From: Acetobacter senegalensis
GTDB lineage: Bacteria > Pseudomonadota > Alphaproteobacteria > Acetobacterales > Acetobacteraceae
Length of the DNA: 64,000 bases
Direction of reading: 5' to 3'
Assembly: GCF_001580995.1 (NCBI RefSeq)
Contig: NZ_LHZU01000130.1
Span: 1-64,000, forward strand
The translations under genes and the position numbers were made by a program. Below, piece by piece: positions 54,655-62,763 of this stretch; the stretch's first letter is position 1; each line of letters begins with the position of its first letter. Below the pieces are notes generated by a model, which did no database searches, had not been told where the DNA came from, and was given only the letters and a program-made list of their open reading frames with translations.

Positions 54655-55772
54655 GCATCTCCCCCTTCCTTAGCCTGGGCGAATGGGTAATCCGTCAGGC
54701 CAATTTCCGTTCCACCGTAATAATAGTCTTCCCGCACGGGGTTTAAGGTAACCCCGTGTTCCAGCCGCCAAGGCAGGTCAGGATTGGCAATAAACGGACG
54801 ACCAAAGCCTATCAGATCGGCCCATCCAGCCTGCAATGCATTTTCAGCACGCGCCTCCGTGTAACGGCCAGCATAAATCATCGTTCCACGATAGACGATC
54901 CGAAGGGCTTCCTTGAACGTCACGGGCATGTCCGGTGCATCGTCCCAATCCGCTTCTGCGATATGGATATAAACAGCGCCTAGATCGTCCAGCAGTTTTG
55001 CCGCCGCAACGTAGGTGGCTTGCGGCGTGGCATCACGCGTGCCCTGATGGGTCGTAAGCGGCGCCAGGCGCACCCCGACGCGGCGTGCGCCTATGGCCCC
55101 GATCATTGCTTCCGTCACCTCTTCAAGCAGACGCAGCCGGTTGCGGAGGCTTCCGCCATACTGATCATCCCGATGATTGGATTCCGAGCAGATAAACTGG
55201 CTGATAAGATAACTATTAGCCGCATGAAGCTCGATACCGTCGAAGCCTGCCGCAATCGCATTGCGCGCAGCCTGCGCGTAATCGGCGATGATCTGGCGGA
55301 TTTCGGGAAGCGTCAGGGCGCGCGGCATAGAACTCTGCACCATCTGTCCGGCACCCGAAGCTGCGCCTTTATGGTTAAGATCCACATAGACTTTCACTCC
55401 TTCGGCCTGAATAGCTGAAGCCGAAACAGGTGCAGCACCCCCCGGCTGGAGGGACACATGAGACAGTCTCCCTACATGCCATAATTGAGCAAAAATACGC
55501 CCGCCTTTCGCATGCACTGCATCCGTGACCAGTCGCCAACCGTTTATCTGGGCCTCGCTGTAAATTCCTGGCGTCCACGCATAACCGCGCCCCTGTGGAC
55601 TGATGGGTGTGCCTTCGCTGACAATGAGTCCGGCACTTGCTCGTTGCGCATAATACTCAGCCATCAACGCTGTGGGAACGTCACCGTCACCCGCTCTGCA
55701 CCGCGTCATCGGCGGCATGACAATCCGATTAGGTAATGCAAGCTCGCCAAGGCGATAGGGGGTAAACAACAT
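54651..55772 (-). CDS. Old Yellow Enzyme family alkene reductase
   Basis: This 373-residue FMN enzyme begins LFTPYRLGELALPNRIVMPPMTRCRA, the standard start of NemA/OYE. WTPGIYSEAQINGW and FAQLWHVGRLSH are present. HAANSYLISQF (His and Asn that bind the substrate carbonyl, near 185) is followed by YGGSLRNRLRLLEEV. FGRPFIANPDLPWRLEHG closes the barrel. Family members reduce activated C=C bonds of enones and nitro compounds using NAD(P)H. Its neighbours are a hydroxyacid dehydrogenase-like gene and a LysR regulator on the same strand. Confidence 0.94.
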   Translation of the reverse strand: MLFTPYRLGELALPNRIVMPPMTRCRAGDGDVPTALMAEYYAQRASAGLIVSEGTPISPQGRGYAWTPGIYSEAQINGWRLVTDAVHAKGGRIFAQLWHVGRLSHVSLQPGGAAPVSASAIQAEGVKVYVDLNHKGAASGAGQMVQSSMPRALTLPEIRQIIADYAQAARNAIAAGFDGIELHAANSYLISQFICSESNHRDDQYGGSLRNRLRLLEEVTEAMIGAIGARRVGVRLAPLTTHQGTRDATPQATYVAAAKLLDDLGAVYIHIAEADWDDAPDMPVTFKEALRIVYRGTMIYAGRYTEARAENALQAGWADLIGFGRPFIANPDLPWRLEHGVTLNPVREDYYYGGTEIGLTDYPFAQAKEGGDA

Positions 55773-55847
55773 GCCTGTTTCCTGATGTTAGAGAAAAACG
55801 TCCCACAGTAACCGTCCCCCATGAGGCCCGGATATTGATCCCTCCCC

Positions 55848-56729
55848 TCAGCAGACGTCAACGAGATAATCCAGAAAGGCCTGCACGCGTCGTGAAAGAT
55901 TCTGACCAGCAGCGTGCACGGCATAAATGTTGATATCGTCCTGCTTGAAAGCGTCCAATGCCGTCTCCAACCGTCCTGCTTGCAGATCTGCAGCGACATC
56001 GTAATCCGTCTTCAGCACGACACCAGCGCCAGCAATAGCCCATTGCCGCAGCAAGGCACCATCATTGGCTGTTCTATCACCAGACACATTCACTGAAACC
56101 AGAGTGCTGCCGTCGTGAAAACGCCAGATACTTTGTGGATCCCCCTTGCGTGAGAGGACGAGGCAATTGTGGCTGGCGAGATCCTCCGGGCGGTCAGGCT
56201 TGCCGTGAATGCCCCAGTAAGATGGCGCGGCACAGACTGACCGTCCTCCGCGCATGATCAGGCGGGCCTTCAGGCGTGAGTCCGACAAGGGGCCTGTGCG
56301 TAAGCCCAGATCATATCCCCCCTTGATCAGATCGGTTACGTCATCGCTTAAAGAAAGGTCAAAACGCACGGCTGGATGGTGTGCGATGAAACCATCAATA
56401 ACTTCCCACAGTCGGGTACGCCCGAAATCGCTCAGGGAGGTGATCCGGATAACGCCCTTTAGGGGGCCGTCTCCTCCTGCCTGATCAATGACGTCATCCA
56501 GCGTCAGAAGCAGTTCGCGGCATTGCCGCGCGAATTGCTCGCCTTCCGGGGTTAGTGACAGCCTTGGGGTGGACCGAAGCGCCAGCCTTGCGCCAACATA
56601 CTCTTCAAGACGCCGAAGGCTGGCTGTTACGGCTGAGGGAGCAAGACGCCGCGCCCGTGCCACAGCGGCCAGACTACCGTTATCAGCAATGTCAAGAAAG
56701 ATACGGATATGAGCAAGGACGTCCATCAT
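55848..56729 (-). CDS. LysR-family transcriptional regulator
   Basis: A 293-residue regulator from ATG 56729; ATG 56744 and 56726 are alternatives and none has a clear ribosome site. The helix-turn-helix reads FLDIADNGSLAAVARARRLAPSAVTASLRRLEEYVG (residues 9-45). The LysR substrate domain from about 85 is of the type that recognises small aromatic or acidic effectors. It lies between the Old Yellow Enzyme gene and the divergent PRISE-type reductase, both likely targets. The shared gap (56730-56884) is AT-rich, as usual for LysR promoters, but I could not fix a T-N11-A box. Confidence 0.92.
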   Translation of the reverse strand: MMDVLAHIRIFLDIADNGSLAAVARARRLAPSAVTASLRRLEEYVGARLALRSTPRLSLTPEGEQFARQCRELLLTLDDVIDQAGGDGPLKGVIRITSLSDFGRTRLWEVIDGFIAHHPAVRFDLSLSDDVTDLIKGGYDLGLRTGPLSDSRLKARLIMRGGRSVCAAPSYWGIHGKPDRPEDLASHNCLVLSRKGDPQSIWRFHDGSTLVSVNVSGDRTANDGALLRQWAIAGAGVVLKTDYDVAADLQAGRLETALDAFKQDDINIYAVHAAGQNLSRRVQAFLDYLVDVC

Positions 56730-56884
56730 GCATATAAAGTGCATAATGCCTTCACTCCAAAGTCAATTCTTCTTTATACGCCAAAAAATCATAATCAGTC
56801 AGACCATTTTGATCTGTTTTTACTTTGGCTGCCGACGGAATAACGTCATGCCTCGGCAGAGAAGACCTCATCTATGGAGACGTC

Positions 56885-57928
56885 ATGAGTGCTCAACATG
56901 TCCTGATTGCCGGAGCCCAGGGGGGCGTGGGGCTCGCAGCGCTTGATGCTTTTCAGAATGCGGGATGGACTATCTCCACACTCAGCCGTGCACCGAAAGG
57001 ACCCGGCAGTGGCACTCACATCAGTGCCGACCTTCTGGATACCGAAAGTCTGACCTCGCAGGGCAATGCTTTGAAGGGAGTTACGCATCTTTTTTATGCT
57101 GCTCTCAAGCCAAACCCAGATCCAGGCATCGAAGCGGATGAGAATGCCGCGATGTTGGAAAACCTTGTGTCTGCCCTCAGAAAATCTGGCGCGTCTCTTC
57201 AACGGCTTATCTTCATTCAGGGTGGCAAAGTTTATGGCGCCCATCTGGGTGTTTACAAGACACCAGCCCGAGAGGACGACAGCCGCCACTTCCCGCCCAA
57301 TCTTTATTTCCGACATGAGGACTTTGCTCGTTCGCAGGAACGCGAAGGACTGAAATGGACCGCTCTACGGCCCGATATCGTCATCGGTCATTCATTGGGC
57401 TCTTCCATGAATCTGGGTAATTTGATTGGGCTATACGGTGCTCTGTGTCGAGAGACGAAGACCGCCATGCAGTTTCCCGGCCCGGAGGCCGCCTATCGTA
57501 ACGTGCTGGTCAATATTGTCAGTACTGAAGTGCTGGGCGAGGCCGCATTGTGGGCTGCCGAAAAAGATGTGGACGGTGCCTTTAACATTACTAATGGTGA
57601 CGTCTTTCGCTGGTGCCACGTCTGGCCCAGACTGGCGGAATGGTTCGGACTTGATGTGGGAGAACCGCAACCAATCTCGCTAGCCCAGCGCGTACATGCT
57701 CTCAAACCCGTCTGGGCACAACTTGCAACCCGGGAAGGTCTGGCCGAGACGGATACGGACCGGCTTGCACTTGGTGGCTTCGGCGACTTTATCTTCCATG
57801 TCGAGAAAGATGCGATCTTCGATGTAACCAAGGCGCGGCAGGCAGGATTTCCCGGCATGATGCGATGCTCAGACGATGTGCTGCTGGCTCATCTGAACAG
57901 GATGCGTGAGCGCAAACTGATTCCATAA
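56885..57928 (+). CDS. NAD-dependent epimerase/reductase of the PRISE (5-beta-reductase-like) family
   Basis: This 347-residue short-chain dehydrogenase-type protein starts at ATG 56885, with GGAGA six bases upstream. The NAD(P) loop is LIAGAQGGVG. IQGGKVYGAHLG (near 115) and NLYFRHEDF (near 143) carry the Lys and Tyr of the progesterone 5-beta-reductase/iridoid synthase group, in place of the usual YxxxK. These enzymes reduce enones or enals. That fits its place opposite an Old Yellow Enzyme, another enone reductase, under a shared LysR regulator. Confidence 0.85.
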   Translation: MSAQHVLIAGAQGGVGLAALDAFQNAGWTISTLSRAPKGPGSGTHISADLLDTESLTSQGNALKGVTHLFYAALKPNPDPGIEADENAAMLENLVSALRKSGASLQRLIFIQGGKVYGAHLGVYKTPAREDDSRHFPPNLYFRHEDFARSQEREGLKWTALRPDIVIGHSLGSSMNLGNLIGLYGALCRETKTAMQFPGPEAAYRNVLVNIVSTEVLGEAALWAAEKDVDGAFNITNGDVFRWCHVWPRLAEWFGLDVGEPQPISLAQRVHALKPVWAQLATREGLAETDTDRLALGGFGDFIFHVEKDAIFDVTKARQAGFPGMMRCSDDVLLAHLNRMRERKLIP

Positions 57929-57946
57929 AAAACAATCGAAGTAAGG

Positions 57947-57969
57947 CGATAAATATGAGGCTTTTATCG
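57947..57969. repeat. Short perfect inverted repeat before the nitroreductase gene
   Basis: CGATAAA (57947-57953) and TTTATCG (57963-57969) are exact reverse complements around 9 bases, just before the AAGG ribosome site at 57971-57974. It may be an operator or the end of the upstream transcript. Confidence 0.35.
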
Positions 57970-58252
57970 TAAGGTTTCCAAGATGCTCGTAGATCCTCAA
58001 CGCAGGTTGTTTCTTAGATCCATAGCGGGCGTTACGACCGTGATGGCCATAGGGCCCCTTTCCCCATCTGCTGGGCGCGCAGCCTCTCCTGTGTTCCCTT
58101 TAGGTGACCCTTGGGCTGCTTGGTCGCCAGAGGCTCTGCGTCATCATCACGATCCTCGATTACGCGGCATAGAGCGGTTCCACTGAACTCTGAATCGAAA
58201 GGTGACAGTGAAGGCGCGATGTGATTCACCGTTTTTTCTGATGGAGACGGTG

Positions 58253-58639
58253 ATGGCACGAGCATTGAGTTATGATCTTCGGAAGCGGGTTCTGGAAGCT
58301 GGAGCTGGGGGAGCGTCAGCCCGCTCGATTGCGGCGCGGTTCGGTGTTGGGATTTCGACGGCGATCCGCTGGCTGCGTCGGGAACGCGAAAGCGGCGAGC
58401 AGACGCCCCGTCGTCAGGGCAAGCCGCGCGGGTCACGGTTGGACGCGCACGAAGCGTTTATCGCGGGCATGATCGAAACGCAGAAAGACATCACGCTCAA
58501 CGAAATGATGGCAGGTCTGAAAAGCGAACGTAGCGTCGGGATCGGTCGCAGTATGCTCAGTCGCTGGCTGCGGCAGCACGGATGGACATTCAAAAAAAGA
58601 CCGCTCATGCACTGGAGCAGGAGCGTGAAGACATCCTGA
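58253..58639 (+). CDS. IS630 transposase, orfA (DNA-binding part)
   Basis: A 128-residue frame starting at ATG 58253, with helix-turn-helix domains: YDLRKRVLEAGAGGASARSIAARFGVGISTAIRWLRR (residues 6-42) and a second near 75-110 (MLSRWLRQHGWTFKKRP). It ends shortly after the A-run at 58592-58598, where ribosomes probably slip into orfB. Confidence 0.9.
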   Translation: MARALSYDLRKRVLEAGAGGASARSIAARFGVGISTAIRWLRRERESGEQTPRRQGKPRGSRLDAHEAFIAGMIETQKDITLNEMMAGLKSERSVGIGRSMLSRWLRQHGWTFKKRPLMHWSRSVKTS

Positions 58640-59199
58640 AGCGACGACAGGACTGGTTTGATCTCCAGCCTGACCTCGATCCGAAGCGTCTGGTGTTCAT
58701 TGACGAAACCAGCCTCTCCACGAATATGGCCCGTCTGCGCGGGCGTGCCTTGCGCGGGGAACGCTGCCGCGCCGGTGTGCCGCATGGTCACTGGAAAACC
58801 ACGACTTTCACCGGGGGGCTGCGCCTGACAGGCCTGACCGCGCCCTTCGTGCATGATGGTCCCATGAACGGCAGGATCTTTCAGGTCTATGTCGAACGGG
58901 TTCTCATCCCGACACTGAAGCCGGGCGATATCGTCGTGATGGACAATCTTCCGGCGCATAAGCTTCCGGCAACACAGAAGGCCATTGAGCAGGCAGGGGC
59001 GAAACTGATGTTCCTCCCGCCCTACAGCCCGGACTTCAATCCTATCGAGATGGCCTTCTCAAAACTCAAGGCCTTGCTGCGCGCCAGAGCCGAACGGACT
59101 GTCGGTGCTTTGTGGGATACCGTCGGCGCGCTGCTTCCGGCTTTCACTCCCAATCAATGCGCCAGTTTCTTTACAGCCTCTGGATATGAGCCAGATTAA
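58582..59199 (+). CDS. IS630 transposase, orfB (DDE catalytic part)
   Basis: This frame lies at -1 to orfA and overlaps it by 58 bases around seven A (58592-58598), a typical slippery site. It has the DDE triad: FIDETS (near residue 40), VVMDNLPAHK (near 118) and NPIEMAFSKLK (near 153). The natural product is an orfA-orfB fusion of about 315 residues. A start at ATG 58582 is only formal. Confidence 0.9.
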   Translation: MDIQKKTAHALEQEREDILKRRQDWFDLQPDLDPKRLVFIDETSLSTNMARLRGRALRGERCRAGVPHGHWKTTTFTGGLRLTGLTAPFVHDGPMNGRIFQVYVERVLIPTLKPGDIVVMDNLPAHKLPATQKAIEQAGAKLMFLPPYSPDFNPIEMAFSKLKALLRARAERTVGALWDTVGALLPAFTPNQCASFFTASGYEPD

Positions 59200-60198
59200 A
59201 GTGGAACCGCTCTAGCTCACGCGATCCTTGCACCCAACCCGCAGAATCTTCAGCCGTGGGTGTGTGAACTACACGGCGATAATTATATCATACTGCGCAA
59301 TGGAGGTGAACGTCGTCTAGCCGCCTCTGATATGCCGGATCGGCAACTCACCGTAGGGTTCGGTACTTTTTCCGAACTCCTCATCATGGCTGCCGAGGCA
59401 GAAGGTTATGCTGTCGAGATGGGGCTCTTTCCTGAAGGCGAACCCTGGCCTGTTCTGGATCACCGACCGATTGCCATATTCACCCTGCACAGACAGACCC
59501 CGCGCCGTGATCCGCTGCTGGACCATATTCTTGAGCGCCATACCAACCGAACACCGTTCGATCTAGCCCGGTCTGTCAGTATTCAGCAACTGACGGCTAT
59601 TCGGAAGGCCACGCGCAAACCTGAACGCGTGCATCTTAACCTGGAACCCGGGTTAGCCACAAAAATACAGGACATTACCATGCGGGCGTGGGATGTCTGG
59701 ATGATCTCCTCCCCTTCCACACGCCTTGAGGTGGCGCGCGTCACGCATATCGGTAATACCGCGATCGCCGCTGCGCCCTATGGCCCTTATGTATCGGATA
59801 CTGCTCTGAAAAAAGCCGCGGGTCCCATTACTTTCGAGACGCTGTCAGACCCGAACAGTGTCCAGTTTAAGGTCAATCGCACAGCTTATCGCAGGGCAAT
59901 ACAGACCGGTTTGGCTCATTTATGGATTGTTGCCCCTCAGTTTGACCGCAAGGGCATGTTCGACGCTGGACGAGACTGGGTGCGGGCTCATCTGCAAGCA
60001 ATCGCATTGGGGCTTGATATGGAACCTCATAGTCAGGCGCTTCAGGATTTTCCCGAAATTGTTCCTTATGTAGACGAAATGCATAACGCGTTGGGCGTAT
60101 CAGCCCCCGCCCGTATTCATATGCTAGGCCGTATTGGCTATGGTTCTGCGGTAGGTCCTGCGCCCCGGTTGCCGGTTGAGGCACATTTGCAGAGCTAG

Positions 60199-60838
60199 GC
60201 TCATAATTAAGCTATGATCTGGACACGCAGAATGTGCGTGTTGGAGGCAAATCTCTCATCCCAAGTCTTTTCTATCGAACAAAGAATGGCTCCCACCTTG
60301 GAGAAAAAACCGTAATCAGAGCCATCCGGCCAGAGCCGCAAGAGAGGCAAGCAGTAATGCGGAAGCCCCACCTACATAAGAGCTTAGAAAACGTTGAATG
60401 AGAACAGCGTATGCACTAGCGGATTCAGTCATTCATTCTTGTTGAATGAAACGGCCCATTCGCGCAAGCCGAGACAATGTGTGTTTCAGTCACATCGCGT
60501 ATTCTGACAGCGTAAAACCTTTGACTGGGTGGGTGCTAAGTAAAGACGTAGCATGCTCAAGTTGTAGCCTCTGAACTGAATCTGACTGGTAATGATACTT
60601 GTCTGTTTGGTTCACCAGAAAAGATATTGGTTTTGTTGGAGCCGCTCGCCACCGAAAGACCGTTCTACAAGCTTAAAAAGCGTGACGTTAGAGAAAAAAA
60701 GACATACACATCTAACCACGGCTTAGGAAGATTAAAACTCTTTCTTTCATCATACGTTTAACTCTATGCTGCCTGAAAATAAAAAACAGTTCGTTACACG
60801 ATACGAAACCTCGCAATAAAATAAAAATAGAGGGAAAT
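60199..60838. other. Long intergenic region before the MFS transporter gene
   Basis: No ordinary gene is visible. It contains one hydrophobic 38-codon reverse frame (60316-60432, listed separately). An inverted repeat, TTCGT and ACGAA (60790-60794 and 60803-60807), lies just upstream of the transporter start and may be an operator. The second half is AT-rich. Confidence 0.4.
60316..60432 (-). CDS. Possible 38-residue membrane peptide
   Basis: A reverse-strand ATG at 60432 opens 38 codons ending with TGA. The product has a polar start (MTESASAYA), a central amphipathic part, and one clear membrane span, GGASALLLASLAALAGWL. No good ribosome site precedes it, and it sits beside the disrupted nitroreductase gene. 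It may be a chance frame or the tail of a lost gene. Confidence 0.2.
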   Translation of the reverse strand: MTESASAYAVLIQRFLSSYVGGASALLLASLAALAGWL

Positions 60839-62125
60839 ATGTCAGATATACCCGTTGATGAACTTGCAGTTATAAATAAAGTTGCCCGCAGGCTCTTACC
60901 TTTGGTTACGGCATGTTATCTGGGAGCCTATATAGATCGCCAAAATATTGCATTTTCAAAACTACAAATGATGATTGACCTACATGTAAGTGAAACAGTC
61001 TTCGCTTCTGGTGCATCATTGTTTTTCATTGGGTATATGATTTTTGAAATTCCAAGTAATTTATTACTCCATAAATTTGGCGCATCCAGATGGATTGCCA
61101 GAATTGGAATATCGTGGGGAATTATTACAATACTGCTCGCTTTTACAAGCAGTCCCCTCATGTTTTATATTTTAAGATTTTTGTTGGGTGCGGCAGAAGC
61201 TGGGCTATATCCAGGTATAATATATTACTTATCATTGTGGTTTCCTGCGCAACATCGCGTTCGCATGATGGGATACTTCACGTTAGCCAGTAGTGTCGGC
61301 AATATGCTTAGCGGGCCAATTTGTGGCTGGCTTCTGAGTAAGCATGGTTTCGCGTCTCTGGCAGGTTGGCAAATAATTTTTCTAGTGACAGGAGTTTTTC
61401 CAATTATTCTAGCCATTCTGGTTTTTTTCTTTCTTCCAGAACGGCCTGAAAATCAAAATTTTCTAAATAATATAGAGAAAAAATGGCTTGTCGACACTCT
61501 TGCTTCTGAAAAAGAGAAGGTCCTTCAAAATGATTCCCAGAATACAAATGTCCTCAGCGTCATATTCGATATCCGAGTCATAAAACTTGCAATTTGCTTC
61601 ATGCTAATTTCCATCGCAAGTTATGGACTAAGTTATTGGCTACCATCATTGGTAAATGAATTTGGTGTAGGATATACGGAAAACGGATTTCTAAACGCAA
61701 TACCATACTTTTTAGCGACTTTAGCTTTGATTTTTCTAGTTCCTGCAGTCAGAAAAGGAGACCGCCCCCTTTATGCGATGCTTGCCGCATCTGTCTTTGG
61801 AATGATGTGCTTTATACTGTCAGTCTCTATACATAATAATGCATATCGCTTTGCGTTGCTGAGTCTGGGTGGTCCGTGCATTTATATTTTACTCCCCTGT
61901 CTTTGGGCTCTTCCTTCCAGATTCCTGAAAGATGCTAAGGCGGCGGTAGGTATAGCCACCATCACGTCGGTAGGAGGCTTGGGGGCATTTCTTGGTCAAA
62001 ATCTGGTAGCATGGGTCCGTCACTGGACTGGAAGCGCTGATCTGCCAATGCTCGTTCCTGCCGGAGCGTGCCTTCTTCTCTTTTTCCTCGTTTACAACAT
62101 GATCTCATCAAATAGAAATCAATGA
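60839..62125 (+). CDS. MFS transporter of the anion:cation symporter (ACS) type
   Basis: This 428-residue inner-membrane protein has 12 predicted spans and ACS hallmarks: YLGAYIDRQNIAFSKLQM near 28 (the ACS form of DRxN), IGYMIFEIPSNLLLHKFGASRWIARI near 62, LRFLLGAAEAGLYPGIIYYLSLWFPAQHR near 110, and FFFLPERPENQNFL near 195. ACS carriers bring in organic anions such as hexuronates, tartrate or phthalates. Its A/T-rich codon use differs from the cob and efflux genes and suggests transfer. GAGGG lies just upstream of the ATG. The amidohydrolase downstream may act on the imported compound. Confidence 0.9.
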   Translation: MSDIPVDELAVINKVARRLLPLVTACYLGAYIDRQNIAFSKLQMMIDLHVSETVFASGASLFFIGYMIFEIPSNLLLHKFGASRWIARIGISWGIITILLAFTSSPLMFYILRFLLGAAEAGLYPGIIYYLSLWFPAQHRVRMMGYFTLASSVGNMLSGPICGWLLSKHGFASLAGWQIIFLVTGVFPIILAILVFFFLPERPENQNFLNNIEKKWLVDTLASEKEKVLQNDSQNTNVLSVIFDIRVIKLAICFMLISIASYGLSYWLPSLVNEFGVGYTENGFLNAIPYFLATLALIFLVPAVRKGDRPLYAMLAASVFGMMCFILSVSIHNNAYRFALLSLGGPCIYILLPCLWALPSRFLKDAKAAVGIATITSVGGLGAFLGQNLVAWVRHWTGSADLPMLVPAGACLLLFFLVYNMISSNRNQ

Positions 62126-62763
62126 AGTGCGGATAGAATATTAAATTACTCTGTGACATTTATATATTGGCTTATTCTTCATAATATAATTTTTGTGAAA
62201 ATACTCTGAAATGGAAACGTTTGTATTATGTATCCGAACATTTTGTGCTTATATATTGAGTGGTTTCACCCTAACCAAATTCTCAGTTTATGGAATGCAG
62301 AGGAAAAAATTTACCATAATCAAATAATTAATTCTCCATGGTCAAAGTTCCTACCAGGTCATCAAATGCAAAACTCGTCCATGTGCCCAGTTCCATCGCT
62401 GCAAGAGGCAAAATGGCTGCATACGGTCCATCGGGTTGTCCTTCTCAAGGGAGATATCTGACACGATAAGGCACTTTTTTGTGGGAGGGATTCGGTAGGT
62501 AGGGGCGATATGCAGTCATATTTTCCATTCAACAACAAGTTGGGCTTTGTCGTAAGCTGACACTTCCCTGTTTGTGTAAGTCTTTCTACATGTATAAAAA
62601 CCCCAATATAAATCCATAATTTGCATTAATTTTATCCATCAAAATCAGAATTCTGGAACCCTTCTGCCTCCCAATTGTTGTAATCACGCAGGTAGCCATC
62701 AGAACAACTATTACACGCACAATATATTCTGCGTGTCTCTATTTACTGCTTGAGGGGACACAT
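62126..62763. other. AT-rich intergenic region before the amidohydrolase gene
   Basis: No gene could be supported. A forward frame (62228-62461) has no ribosome site or recognisable product. The GAGGGG just before 62764 is the ribosome site of the amidohydrolase gene. Much of the region is AT-rich, like the transporter gene upstream. Confidence 0.4.

Larger units (their letters stand above)
58172..59212 (+). mobile_element. Complete IS630-family insertion sequence
   Basis: A 1041-base element with 13-bp perfect terminal inverted repeats GAGCGGTTCCACT (58172-58184; complement at 59200-59212), extending imperfectly further inward. It is flanked by a TA duplication (58170-58171 and 59213-59214), the IS630 target signature. 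It carries two overlapping transposase frames joined by a probable -1 frameshift. Everything needed for activity seems intact. Confidence 0.95.
57983..60198 (+). pseudogene. Tat-signal nitroreductase family gene interrupted by IS630
   Basis: The 5' part (57983-58171) encodes a twin-arginine leader (RRLFLRSIAGVTTVMAIG) and ends where the IS630 element begins. The 3' part (59215-60198) continues in the same frame with AHAILAPNPQNLQPW, the FMN-site motif of the Acg/nitroreductase family. Removing 58172-59214 (the element plus one TA copy) joins the halves in frame and gives about 390 residues. As it stands, only a 67-residue fusion is made. The 312-codon 3' frame from GTG 59260 lacks the leader and part of the flavin site. 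The break is recent, because no further damage is visible. Confidence 0.88.

Noticed and set aside
56730-56884. Possible LysR T-N11-A box
   Set aside because: Several overlapping AT-rich candidates exist, but none is a clear inverted repeat.
62338-62445. Reverse-strand reading PYAAILPLAAME, vaguely like the start of creatininase-family proteins
   Set aside because: Only about a dozen residues fit, the typical EQHGPHLP continuation is absent and the frame ends soon after, so chance cannot be excluded.
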